The position numbers and the translations under genes were made by a program. Below are positions 22,675 through 31,321 of a DNA stretch of 64,000 nucleotides, one piece after another. The stretch lies in NCBI GenBank assembly GCA_018240435.1, contig JAFEFT010000037.1, positions 38,687-102,686 of the forward strand, in the 5' to 3' direction. Source of the stretch: Pseudomonadota bacterium (GTDB lineage: Bacteria > Pseudomonadota > Gammaproteobacteria > Xanthomonadales > Xanthomonadaceae). The notes beneath the pieces are model-generated. The model worked only from the letters and a program-made list of their open reading frames with translations, did not search any database and was not told the origin of the DNA. Position 1 is the first letter of the stretch. Every line of letters begins with the position of its first letter.

Positions 22675-23208
22675 ATGAAGCAAGCCACGCCCGCGCCCCG
22701 CATCGGCATCGTCATGGGCTCGCGTTCGGACTGGGAGACGATGCGCCACGCCAGCGAGCGCCTGGAAGCGCTGGGGGTTGCCCACGAAGTCCGGGTGGTC
22801 TCGGCGCACCGCACGCCGGATCTGCTGTTCGACTATGCCGCGACGGCGGCGGCGCGCGGCCTGCGCGCGATCATCGCCGGTGCCGGCGGCGCCGCGCATC
22901 TGCCCGGCATGCTGGCGGCCAAGACGGCGCTGCCGGTGCTGGGCGTGCCGGTGCAGTCCAAGGCGCTGAACGGCCTGGACTCGCTGCTGTCGATCGTGCA
23001 GATGCCCGCCGGGGTACCGGTGGCGACCTTTGCCATCGGCGTTGCCGGCGCCACCAACGCCGCGTTGTTCGCGGCCGCGTTGCTGGCGCATGACGACGCC
23101 GCCGTGGGCGAGGCGCTGGATGCCTTCCGCGCCCGCCAGACCGGCGACGTGCTCGCCGACCCCGATCCGCGCCTGGCGGTCGCCGCTGCCGCTGCCGGCG
23201 CACGATGA
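22675..23208 (+). CDS. purE: 5-(carboxyamino)imidazole ribonucleotide mutase
   Basis: The 177-residue class I PurE has [22 protein letters not shown] (catalytic His), [11 protein letters not shown] and the late [13 protein letters not shown]. It moves the carboxyl of N5-CAIR to give CAIR in purine synthesis. The ATG at 22675 is followed by a full family domain. The stop TGA overlaps the purK ATG (ATGA), coupling the partners. Confidence 0.96.
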   Translation: MKQATPAPRIGIVMGSRSDWETMRHASERLEALGVAHEVRVVSAHRTPDLLFDYAATAAARGLRAIIAGAGGAAHLPGMLAAKTALPVLGVPVQSKALNGLDSLLSIVQMPAGVPVATFAIGVAGATNAALFAAALLAHDDAAVGEALDAFRARQTGDVLADPDPRLAVAAAAAGAR

Positions 23209-24359
23209 CCACCGTCGGCATCCTCGGCGGTGGCCAGCTCGCGCGCATGCTGGCCTTGGCCGGAGCGCCGCTGGGCCTGCGCTTTCTCGTCCTCGACAGC
23301 GCCGCCGACGCCTGTGCCGGCCAGTTCGCGCCGCTGCTGCAGGCGGACTACACCGATCATGCGGCGCTGGCGCGGTTCGCCGAACAGGTGGATGTGGCCA
23401 CCTTCGATTTCGAGAACGTTCCGGCGGAAAGTGCGCGCTGGCTGGCGCAGCGCGTGCCGGTGTTTCCCGGCCCCCGCGCGCTGGCCGTCGCGCAAGACCG
23501 GCTGGCGGAAAAATCCATGTTCCGCGAGCTGGGCATCCCGGTGCCGGAATTCGCCGACATCGCCACCCGCGCCGATCTGGATGCCGCCATCGCCCGCATC
23601 GGCACGCCATGCATCCTCAAGACGCGGCGGTTGGGCTATGACGGCAAGGGGCAGTTTCGCATCCGGGACTCGGGACTCGGAAACGCAAACGCGGATGCGG
23701 CGTGGGCGGCCTTGGGGTCTCAAGCGGGCACGGTCGGGCTGATCCTGGAAGCGTTCGTGCCGTTTGAACGCGAGGTTTCCGTGGTCGCGGCACGTTCGCG
23801 TTCGGGCGAGTTTCGCGCCTGGCCATTGACCGAAAACTGGCACGATCACGGCATTCTTGCCGCCAGTCTGGCCCCGGCGGTGGTCCATGTGGCCATCGCC
23901 GACAAGGCCATCGCGCATGCGCAGGCGGTCGCGCAGGCGCTCGATTACGTCGGCGTGTTCGCGCTCGAGTTGTTCCTCGTCGGCGATGAATTGCTCGCCA
24001 ACGAGATGGCGCCCCGTGTGCACAACTCCGGGCACTGGACGATCGAAGGCGCCGAAACCTCGCAATTCGAAAATCACCTGCGCGCCGTGCTCGGCCTGCC
24101 GCTGGGCGATACGCGCATGGTCGGCCATGCCTGCATGCTCAATTGGATCGGGCAATTGCCCGACGCGACCGCCGTGCTTTCCGATCCCTGCGGGCACTGG
24201 CACGATTACGGCAAGTCGCCGCGGGAAGGACGCAAGGTGGGGCACGCCACCTTGCGCGCCGATGGCCCTGACGAACTGGCCGCTGGCTTGCGGCGCGTCG
24301 GAGCGGCGCTGGCGCGGCCGGCGCAGGTGGCGCCGGTGATCGCGCGACTGCGCGACTGA
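23205..24359 (+). CDS. purK: 5-(carboxyamino)imidazole ribonucleotide synthase
   Basis: The 384-residue ATP-grasp enzyme begins [23 protein letters not shown] and has the ATP-binding [20 protein letters not shown], and the metal/ATP site [29 protein letters not shown]. It makes N5-CAIR from AIR, bicarbonate and ATP and feeds PurE. Just after LGYDGKGQ the product reads [13 protein letters not shown], where two GGGACTC heptamers (23665-23678) lengthen a surface loop by a few residues relative to typical PurK. Confidence 0.96.
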   Translation: MTTVGILGGGQLARMLALAGAPLGLRFLVLDSAADACAGQFAPLLQADYTDHAALARFAEQVDVATFDFENVPAESARWLAQRVPVFPGPRALAVAQDRLAEKSMFRELGIPVPEFADIATRADLDAAIARIGTPCILKTRRLGYDGKGQFRIRDSGLGNANADAAWAALGSQAGTVGLILEAFVPFEREVSVVAARSRSGEFRAWPLTENWHDHGILAASLAPAVVHVAIADKAIAHAQAVAQALDYVGVFALELFLVGDELLANEMAPRVHNSGHWTIEGAETSQFENHLRAVLGLPLGDTRMVGHACMLNWIGQLPDATAVLSDPCGHWHDYGKSPREGRKVGHATLRADGPDELAAGLRRVGAALARPAQVAPVIARLRD

Positions 24360-24395
24360 TCGCGCCCGCCTTGGCCTTGCGAGCGTCCGCAAACG

Positions 24396-24423
24396 ACGAC
24401 GGCCGGATCGCTCCGGCCGTCGT
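24396..24423. terminator. Bidirectional terminator hairpin between purK and sodB
   Basis: A perfect 12-bp stem, ACGACGGCCGGA / TCCGGCCGTCGT, with a TCGC tetraloop, lies between the convergent purK and sodB stops. T-runs are short (TT on one side, TTT on the other), so efficiency is uncertain, but position and stem strength are right. Confidence 0.7.
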
Positions 24424-24447
24424 TGCATGCATCGATCCGGGCGCCGA

Positions 24448-25026
<579 letters not shown>

Positions 25027-25167
25027 GAGTCAACTCCTTGTGTCACTGCGGCGATGGCGTCATTGCGTGCCGCAGGGGTTACAATTCTAGCAGTCGTCGG
25101 GCACGCGGTGCCTTGCTGGACGCACCCCGAGCTGCCGCTGCGCGCGGCCCATGCAGGAACTTTCCGG

Positions 25168-25485
25168 ATGAACGTGATGGATCGGATTCGCTCCGAGGTC
25201 GAGTCCCACCCGATCGTGTTGTACATGAAGGGCACGCCCGAGCACCCGATGTGCGGCTATTCCAGTCGTGCCGTCGAGGCGCTGGCGCAATGCCATGCAA
25301 AGTATCTGGCGGTCAACGTCATGGCCGACCCGGAGGTGCGCGCCAACCTGCCGCGCTTTTCCGGCTGGCCGACCTTCCCGCAGCTGTTCATCAACGGCGA
25401 ATTGATCGGCGGCAGCGTCATCGCCCTGGAACTGCACGCCAGCGGCGAGCTCAAGCGGATGGCGGCGGAGGCGCAGCACGGGTGA
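25168..25485 (+). CDS. grxD: Monothiol glutaredoxin, Grx4/GrxD type
   Basis: The 105-residue protein has VLYMKGTPEHPMCGYSSRAVEAL, so the usual CGFS motif reads CGYS, plus the glutathione-binding WPTFPQLFINGELIGGS. Such proteins carry a glutathione-ligated 2Fe-2S cluster and deliver or sense iron-sulfur clusters. The Phe-to-Tyr change is mild. The ATG is at 25168; the stop TGA overlaps the GTG of the next gene (GTGA). Confidence 0.93.
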   Translation: MNVMDRIRSEVESHPIVLYMKGTPEHPMCGYSSRAVEALAQCHAKYLAVNVMADPEVRANLPRFSGWPTFPQLFINGELIGGSVIALELHASGELKRMAAEAQHG

Positions 25486-26315
25486 CGGCGGCGGATCTTG
25501 GCGCGGGTGTGGATGCGCGAGCACAAGGCGCGCTCGCTGGACGCGTCGTGCTCGTCACCGGCGCCAATGGCGCGCTCGGCGAAGCGGCGGCGCGGGCCTG
25601 CGCGCTCGCCGGGGCGACGGTGGTGCTGCTCGGGCGCCGGGTGCCGCGCCTGCAACGGTTGCACGACGCGCTGGCGGCGATCGGGCCGCCGCCGGCGATC
25701 TATCCACTCGATCTGCTCGGCGCGACCCCGGCCGACTACGCGCAGATGGCGACCTCCATCGGCGAGCAGCTCGGTCGGCTCGATGGCGTATTGCATGCGG
25801 CGGCCGAGTTCCAGGGCCTCACGCCGTTGCAGAACACCGAGCCGTCGGAATTCGTCGACGCCCTGCACGTCAACGTCGGCGCGCCGTTCCTGCTCACCCA
25901 GGCCTGCCTGCCGATGTTGCGGCGTGCGCCGCAGGCGGCGGTGGTGTTCGTGCTCGACGATCTGCAACGGGTCGGCCGCGCCTACTGGGGCGGCTATGGC
26001 GTGGCCAAGTTCGCCCTGCAGGGCATGCTGCGCATCCTCGCCGACGAGCTGGAGAACTCGCGCGTGCAGGTCAGCGCCTTGCAACCCGGGCCGATGCAGA
26101 CCGGGCTGCGCGCCAAGGCGTTCATGACCGAAAGGCCGGGCACCTGGCCGCCGGCCGGCACATATGCCGATGCCTGCGTGCAACTGCTGGCCGGCGCCAG
26201 CCGCGAGCACCACGGCAAGGTGTGGACGCCGGCGGTGACATGGCCGCCAGCCACCACGCCGGTTGCCACGATCGATCTGCCGATGGCGGCGCCGGCGCCG
26301 GAGCGTTCGCGATGA
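25482..26315 (+). CDS. Short-chain dehydrogenase/reductase, YciK-like, lacking the catalytic Ser
   Basis: The 277-residue Rossmann protein has the cofactor motif VVLVTGANGALGEAAA and the Tyr-x3-Lys pair in YGVAKFALQG. The strand that normally supplies the catalytic Ser reads VVFVLDDLQRVGRAYW, with Leu-Asp-Asp in place of Thr-Ser-Ser, so normal dehydrogenase chemistry is doubtful. The GTG at 25482 overlaps the grxD stop; no in-frame ATG is near. It overlaps the MarC gene by ATGA. Substrate unknown. Confidence 0.85.
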   Translation: MTAADLGAGVDARAQGALAGRVVLVTGANGALGEAAARACALAGATVVLLGRRVPRLQRLHDALAAIGPPPAIYPLDLLGATPADYAQMATSIGEQLGRLDGVLHAAAEFQGLTPLQNTEPSEFVDALHVNVGAPFLLTQACLPMLRRAPQAAVVFVLDDLQRVGRAYWGGYGVAKFALQGMLRILADELENSRVQVSALQPGPMQTGLRAKAFMTERPGTWPPAGTYADACVQLLAGASREHHGKVWTPAVTWPPATTPVATIDLPMAAPAPERSR

Positions 26316-26902
26316 GTACCTGGTCGGCGGCGCTGCTGCTGTTGCTGGTGCTCGATCCGCTCGGCAACATCCCGGTGTTTCTCGGCCTGCTGCGGCCGCT
26401 GCCGCCGCGCCGGCAGCGCATCGTGCTGGCGCGCGAGCTGCTGATCGCGCTGGGCGTGTTGATGGCCTTCCTGTACGGCGGCCAGTACGTGCTGGCGGCG
26501 ATGCACCTGCGCCAGGAATCGGTGAGCATCGGCGGCGGCATCGTGCTGTTCCTGATCGGCATCAAGATGATCTTCCCCGGCCCGGACGGCATGTTCGGCG
26601 ATGCCCCGGAAGGCGAGCCGTTCATCGTGCCGCTGGCGATCCCGTTCATCGCCGGCCCGTCGGGCATGGCCTCGGTGATGCTGCTCAGCCACTCCGACCC
26701 GCATCGTCAGGTGCAATGGACGATCGCCCTGCTGCTGGCGTGGCTGGCCACCGCGGTCGTGTTGTTCGCCGCAACCTACCTGCACAAGGTGCTCGGCACC
26801 CGCGTGCTGGCGGCGGTCGAAAAGCTGATGGGCATGCTGGTGGTGACGCTGTCGGTGCAGATGTTCCTCGACGGGGTGATGGCCTACCTGCACGGGCGGT
26901 GA
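26312..26902 (+). CDS. MarC-family integral membrane protein
   Basis: The 196-residue protein has six predicted membrane helices, with the MarC/YhgN signatures LLLVLDPLGNIPVF near the start and VPLAIPFIAGPSGMASVML in the middle. The family was once linked to multidrug resistance but has no firmly established transport substrate. It is coupled to the upstream SDR by an ATGA overlap. A 14-unit heptamer array begins eight bases after the stop. Confidence 0.88.
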   Translation: MSTWSAALLLLLVLDPLGNIPVFLGLLRPLPPRRQRIVLARELLIALGVLMAFLYGGQYVLAAMHLRQESVSIGGGIVLFLIGIKMIFPGPDGMFGDAPEGEPFIVPLAIPFIAGPSGMASVMLLSHSDPHRQVQWTIALLLAWLATAVVLFAATYLHKVLGTRVLAAVEKLMGMLVVTLSVQMFLDGVMAYLHGR

Positions 26903-26909
26903 GGGGCCG

Positions 26910-27007
<98 letters not shown>

Positions 27008-27068
27008 GACTTCGGTGACTGGGTGCGTTTCGGGGCAGGCGGCCGTTGGGGATGCGGGTCGCCGGCGT

Positions 27069-27701
27069 TCAGGGTGGGCGGTGGCCGTCGCCGAAATCGA
27101 ACTCGGCGTTGGCGGTCAGGACCGACCACACCGGTGCGAAGCTGCGGCGGTGGATGGCGCAGGGGCCGCGCTCGCGCAGGATGGCCAGGTGCTCGGGTGT
27201 CGGGTAGCCCTTGTGGACGGCAAAGCCGTAGCCGGGGTATTGCTGGTCGAGATCGCTCATCACGCGGTCGCGATGGACTTTGGCGAGGATCGAGGCGGCG
27301 GCGATCGCGCGCACCCGGGCGTCGCCACGGACGATGGCCTGTGCCGGGCAGCGCAGGTGCGCGGGCAGGTGATTGCCGTCGATCAACGCCAATTCGGGTT
27401 CGATTTCCAGCGCCGCCAGTGCGCGGCGCATGCCGTCGAGCGTGGCCTGCAGGATGTTGAGCCGATCGATAGTGGCGGCATCGACGACGACGATCGCGTG
27501 CGCCAGTGCCTTGCCCAGGATCTGCGGGGCGAGCCGCTCGCGCTGCGCCGGGCTGAGCGCCTTGGAGTCGGCAATGCCGGCGATGCGCCGCTTCGGGTCG
27601 AGGATCACCGCGGCGACCACAACCGGACCGGCGAGAGGTCCGCGGCCAGCTTCGTCGACGCCGGCGATCAGCCGGCCGGCGATGGGCGGCAACGCCTTCA
27701 T
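27069..27701 (-). CDS. rnhB: Ribonuclease HII
   Basis: The 210-residue RNase H fold protein has the catalytic Asp-Glu in [15 protein letters not shown], the Asp in LIDGNHLP and the last acidic residue in [13 protein letters not shown]. It removes ribonucleotides from RNA-DNA hybrids. It is the last gene of the lipid A run; its ATG at 27701 overlaps the lpxB stop (ATGA), a conserved lpxB-rnhB arrangement. Confidence 0.96.
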   Translation of the reverse strand: MKALPPIAGRLIAGVDEAGRGPLAGPVVVAAVILDPKRRIAGIADSKALSPAQRERLAPQILGKALAHAIVVVDAATIDRLNILQATLDGMRRALAALEIEPELALIDGNHLPAHLRCPAQAIVRGDARVRAIAAASILAKVHRDRVMSDLDQQYPGYGFAVHKGYPTPEHLAILRERGPCAIHRRSFAPVWSVLTANAEFDFGDGHRPP

Positions 27702-29020
27702 TGCGTCAGGGCGAGCAATTCGTCGACGGCATCGGCGGCACGCGCCGAGCCATTGCAGCGCAGTTGCGCGTGCAGCTCGGCGAAGCGGTCGAGCGTCGCC
27801 CGGGTGCGGGCCGGGTCGTCCAGCCAGGCCAGCACCGCTGCCGCCAGCGCGGCCGGCGTGCAGGCGCCTTGCAGCATTTCCGGCACCAGTGCAGTGCGGG
27901 TTGCCGCCGGGGATGATGTCGTCGGCAGGGCTGCATCCAGCACGTTGGGCAGGCTGTAGTGGTCGATCTTGAGCAGGCGCAGGCCGCGGACGATGGCGGC
28001 GGTGCTGCGCGCGAGGCGGTAGGCCACCACCATCGGCCGCTTGGCCAGCATCGCCTCCAGTGCTGCCGTGCCGGAGGCGAGCAGCACCACGTCGCTGGCG
28101 ATCAGCGCCTCGTGGGCACGACCATCGAGCAGTTGCATCGCCGCACCCAGGCCGCCGCCATCGCTTTCGGCGGATACCTGCGCGAGCTGGCGGCTGAACA
28201 GCGCACGGCATGCCGCATTGGCCATCGGCGCGATGAACTGCAGTTGCGGTAGCTGTGCCCGCAGCAGGGCACAGGCGCGCAGGAAGTCGGGGCCGAGGCG
28301 CTTGATCTCGCCCAGCCGGCTGCCCGGCAGCACGGCGACCACGGTGCCTGGAAGCGGCATCGCCAGCGCGCGCCGGGCGCCTTCGCGGTCGGGTGCCATT
28401 GGCAGGCGGTCGGCGAGTGGATGGCCGACGAATCGCGCCTGCATCCCATGCCGGGCATAGATCGGCGGCTCCATCGGAAACAGGCACAGCACGCGATCGG
28501 CGCTGCGGCCGATGGTCGCGGCGCGCCTTTCCTTCCACGCCCAGATCGACGGGCTGACGTAATGGATGGTGCGGATGCCTTGCTGCTTAAGCGCGCGTTC
28601 CAGCCCGAGGTTGAAATCCGGGGCGTCGATGCCGATGAACACGTCCGGCCGCTCCGCCAGCAGGCGCTGGCGCAGGCCCCGGCGCAGGCGCAGCAGGCGC
28701 GGCAGGTGGCGTGCGACTTCGGCGTATCCCATCACCGCCAGCTCGCTGCAGTCGTGCCAGGCGTCCAGCCCGGCTGCGCGCATCAGTGCGCCGCCGACGC
28801 CCATGAAGCAAGCGTCGGGATGGCGTCGTTTGAGTTCGGCGATCAGGCCGGCGCCGAGCTGATCGCCCGAGGCTTCGCCGGCGACGAGGGCGATCTTGAG
28901 GCCGGGAATCGGGAATCGTGAATGGTGAATCGAAACGACGTTGCCCACCCCCGACGCTGCATTCAAGGGTCGTGATGCCCGCGAAGCCGATGCTTCCAGC
29001 TCTGGCTTCTCACCATTCAC
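27698..29020 (-). CDS. lpxB: Lipid-A-disaccharide synthase
   Basis: The GT19-family enzyme condenses UDP-diacylglucosamine with lipid X. The core starts [20 protein letters not shown] and contains [36 protein letters not shown] and the [10 protein letters not shown] donor site. No ATG is near the core; the frame continues upstream through a heptamer element, giving GTG starts at 29020 (440 aa) or 28948 (416 aa). The 5' end has therefore been rebuilt from repeat sequence, which encodes the extra [13 protein letters not shown]. Start choice is uncertain, function is not. Confidence 0.92.
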   Translation of the reverse strand: MNGEKPELEASASRASRPLNAASGVGNVVSIHHSRFPIPGLKIALVAGEASGDQLGAGLIAELKRRHPDACFMGVGGALMRAAGLDAWHDCSELAVMGYAEVARHLPRLLRLRRGLRQRLLAERPDVFIGIDAPDFNLGLERALKQQGIRTIHYVSPSIWAWKERRAATIGRSADRVLCLFPMEPPIYARHGMQARFVGHPLADRLPMAPDREGARRALAMPLPGTVVAVLPGSRLGEIKRLGPDFLRACALLRAQLPQLQFIAPMANAACRALFSRQLAQVSAESDGGGLGAAMQLLDGRAHEALIASDVVLLASGTAALEAMLAKRPMVVAYRLARSTAAIVRGLRLLKIDHYSLPNVLDAALPTTSSPAATRTALVPEMLQGACTPAALAAAVLAWLDDPARTRATLDRFAELHAQLRCNGSARAADAVDELLALTQ

Positions 29021-29032
29021 GATTCACCCATC
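28904..29032. repeat. Inverted heptamer element at the lpxA/lpxB junction
   Basis: Left-arm units GGGAATC, GGGAATC, GTGAATG, GTGAATC (from 28904) face complementary units CACCATTCACGATTCACCC (from about 29011). The layout mirrors the element inside metH: inverted heptamer arms around a unique centre. It spans the lpxB 5' end and stops eight bases from the lpxA stop. Confidence 0.8.
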
Positions 29033-29039
29033 ACGGCTT

Positions 29040-29813
29040 TCACCGCAACAACGCCCGCTCGCTGCCGCTGATGAAATCCAGCATCTGCTTCACGTCGACC
29101 GCCTGCGCGTATTGCTCGGCCAGCTTCTCGCGCGCCTGCGCCAGCGGCATGCCGGCGACGTACAACGTGCGGTAGGCGCGCTTGATGGCGGCGATGCGGT
29201 CGCCGTCGAAACCGTGCCGACGCAGGCCTTCGGCGTTGATGCCGCGCGGTTTTGCGTAGTTGCCGGCGACCATCACGAACGGCGGCACGTCGGCGTTGAC
29301 GAGGCTGCCCATGCCGATGAAAGCGTGCGCGCCGATCTTGCAGAACTGGTGGATGCCGGAAAAACCGCCGAGGATGGCGAAATCGCCGATCTGCACGTGG
29401 CCGGCGAGGGTGGCGTTGTTGGCGAACACGGTGCCGTTGCCGACGTCGCAATCGTGGGCGATGTGGACGTAGGCCATGATCCAGTTGTCGTCGCCGATCC
29501 GCGTCACCCCGCCGCCGTCGGCGGTGCCGCGGTTGATGGTGCAGAACTCGCGGATGGTGTTGCGCGCGCCGATCACCAGCTCGCTGCGTTCGCCGCGATA
29601 TTTCTTGTCCTGCGGATCGCCGCCGATCACCGCGTGGGCGTGGATGCGGTTGTCTGCGCCCAGTCGGGTCGGGCCGTCGATCACCACGTGACTGTCGATG
29701 CGGCAGCCATCGCCGATCTCGACCTCGGCGCCGATCACGCTGTACGGGCCGATCGCAACGCCGGCGCCGATGCGCGCGGACCGATCGACGACGGCACTGG
29801 GATGGATGGCCAC
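29040..29813 (-). CDS. lpxA: UDP-N-acetylglucosamine acyltransferase
   Basis: The 257-residue left-handed beta-helix protein has hexapeptide repeats throughout its first two thirds and the catalytic His in [31 protein letters not shown] and a C-terminal helical domain ([10 protein letters not shown]) complete it. It performs the first step of lipid A synthesis, acylating UDP-GlcNAc. It starts at ATG 29813, seven bases after fabZ. Confidence 0.96.
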   Translation of the reverse strand: MAIHPSAVVDRSARIGAGVAIGPYSVIGAEVEIGDGCRIDSHVVIDGPTRLGADNRIHAHAVIGGDPQDKKYRGERSELVIGARNTIREFCTINRGTADGGGVTRIGDDNWIMAYVHIAHDCDVGNGTVFANNATLAGHVQIGDFAILGGFSGIHQFCKIGAHAFIGMGSLVNADVPPFVMVAGNYAKPRGINAEGLRRHGFDGDRIAAIKRAYRTLYVAGMPLAQAREKLAEQYAQAVDVKQMLDFISGSERALLR

Positions 29814-29820
29814 GGCGGCC

Positions 29821-30282
29821 TCAGACCTTGCGCGCGCAGAGGATTTCGGCGCTGGCCGCTTCCTTGCCGTCGACCAGCGCGCGGCAGGCGTACAGGCCCA
29901 TGTTGCGCAAGGTGCGGATCAGTTCCACCTCGAACACGAGCTGGTCGCCGGGCACCACCACGCGGCTGAAGCGCGCCTTGTCGACCTTGACCAGATAGAA
30001 GATCGATTGATCCGCATCCGGGTCCGCTGGCGTGGAGACCTGCACCAGCAGGCCGGCCGCCTGCGCCATGCCCTCGATGATGAGCACGCCGGGCATCACC
30101 GGATGCTTGGGAAAATGTCCCTGGAACTGCGGCTCGTTGAAGCTCACGTTCTTGATCGCGCGCAACGACTTGCCGGTTTCGTACGACAGCACGCGATCGA
30201 CCATCAGGAACGGATAGCGGTGCGGCAGCATCGCCATGATCGCTTCGACATCGCGGACTTGCGAGGTGGCGACATCATTCAT
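29821..30282 (-). CDS. fabZ: 3-hydroxyacyl-ACP dehydratase
   Basis: The 153-residue hot-dog-fold enzyme shows [15 protein letters not shown], the catalytic His in [21 protein letters not shown] and the Glu in the same stretch. It dehydrates 3-hydroxyacyl-ACP in general chain elongation and competes with LpxA and LpxD for the same acyl-ACP pool, which explains its conserved place between them. The ATG at 30282 overlaps the lpxD stop. Confidence 0.96.
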   Translation of the reverse strand: MNDVATSQVRDVEAIMAMLPHRYPFLMVDRVLSYETGKSLRAIKNVSFNEPQFQGHFPKHPVMPGVLIIEGMAQAAGLLVQVSTPADPDADQSIFYLVKVDKARFSRVVVPGDQLVFEVELIRTLRNMGLYACRALVDGKEAASAEILCARKV

Positions 30283-31304
30283 CGTTCGGACTCCTTGGCC
30301 AGCGCCGCCAGCTTGCGCGCCAGCTCGTCGAGATGCTTGTAGCGCGTGGCGTTGCGGCGCCAGGCGCGGTGTTCTTGCAGCAAGGTGCCGGAGGCGTATT
30401 CGCCCGGCTCGGTGATCGACGACAGCACGACGCCGGCGGCATGGACGACGACGTTGTCGCAGATTTCGATGTGGCCGTTGATGCCGACCGCGCCGGCGAT
30501 CAGGCAATTGCGGCCGATCCGGGTCGAGCCGGCGACGCCGACGCAGCCGGCCATCGCCGTATGCGCGCCGATGCGGACGTTGTGCGCGATCTGGATCTGG
30601 TTGTCCAGGCGCACGTCTTCTTCGAGCACGGTGTCGTCGAGCGCACCGCGGTCGATGGTGGTGTTGGCGCCGATCTCGCAATCATCGCCGATGACCACGC
30701 CGCCCAGTTGCGGCACCTTGATCCAGCGCCCGCCGTCGCGCGCCAGGCCGAAGCCGTCGGCGCCGAGCACGGCACCGGGGTGGATCAGCACGCGCTGGCC
30801 GATGCGCACACGCGTGACCAGGGTGACTCGCGCCACCAGTTCGCTGCCGGCGCCGATCGCGCAATCCTCGCCGATCACGCAGCCGGCGCCGACGATGGCG
30901 CCGGCTTCGACCACGCTGCGCGCGCCGATGCTGACGAAGGCGCCGATGTGAGCGTCGGCCGCGATGCGCGCGGACGGGTCGATGACGGCGCTGGCGTGGG
31001 TGCCGGCCGCTGGCGGCTGGCGTGGATCGAACAGCGCCGCGATCCGGGCGAAGGCGACGTAAGGGTCGCTCGCGATCAGGCAGGGCACAGGCGAGGCTAC
31101 GGCATCGCCCGGCCGCAGCACCACCGCGCTCGCTTGGGTGTGCGCCAGTTCGGAGCGGTAGCGCGGGTTGGCGAGGAAGGACAACTCGCCGGCGCCGGCG
31201 CGAGCCAGCGTGCCCACGCCGGCGATGGTGGTCTGGCCATCGCCGTGCAGGCCGAGGCCGAAACGTTCGGCCAGTTGAGACAGGGTGTGTGCGGTGGGTG
31301 CCAT
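30279..31304 (-). CDS. lpxD: UDP-3-O-(3-hydroxyacyl)glucosamine N-acyltransferase
   Basis: The 341-residue protein has an N-terminal uridine-binding domain (LAERFGLGLHGDGQTTIAGV ... SFLANPRYR), a long hexapeptide beta-helix and the catalytic His region DNQIQIAHNVRIG, then a C-terminal helix. It catalyses the third committed lipid A step. It lies 17 bases downstream of bamA, without the usual skp/ompH gene between them. Confidence 0.96.
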   Translation of the reverse strand: MAPTAHTLSQLAERFGLGLHGDGQTTIAGVGTLARAGAGELSFLANPRYRSELAHTQASAVVLRPGDAVASPVPCLIASDPYVAFARIAALFDPRQPPAAGTHASAVIDPSARIAADAHIGAFVSIGARSVVEAGAIVGAGCVIGEDCAIGAGSELVARVTLVTRVRIGQRVLIHPGAVLGADGFGLARDGGRWIKVPQLGGVVIGDDCEIGANTTIDRGALDDTVLEEDVRLDNQIQIAHNVRIGAHTAMAGCVGVAGSTRIGRNCLIAGAVGINGHIEICDNVVVHAAGVVLSSITEPGEYASGTLLQEHRAWRRNATRYKHLDELARKLAALAKESER

Positions 31305-31321
31305 CGCCGGCCGGCGTCGGC

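Noticed and set aside
25060-25100. Promoter between sodB and grxD (TACAAT near 25080)
   Set aside because: A plausible -10 exists, but no -35 at suitable spacing could be found.
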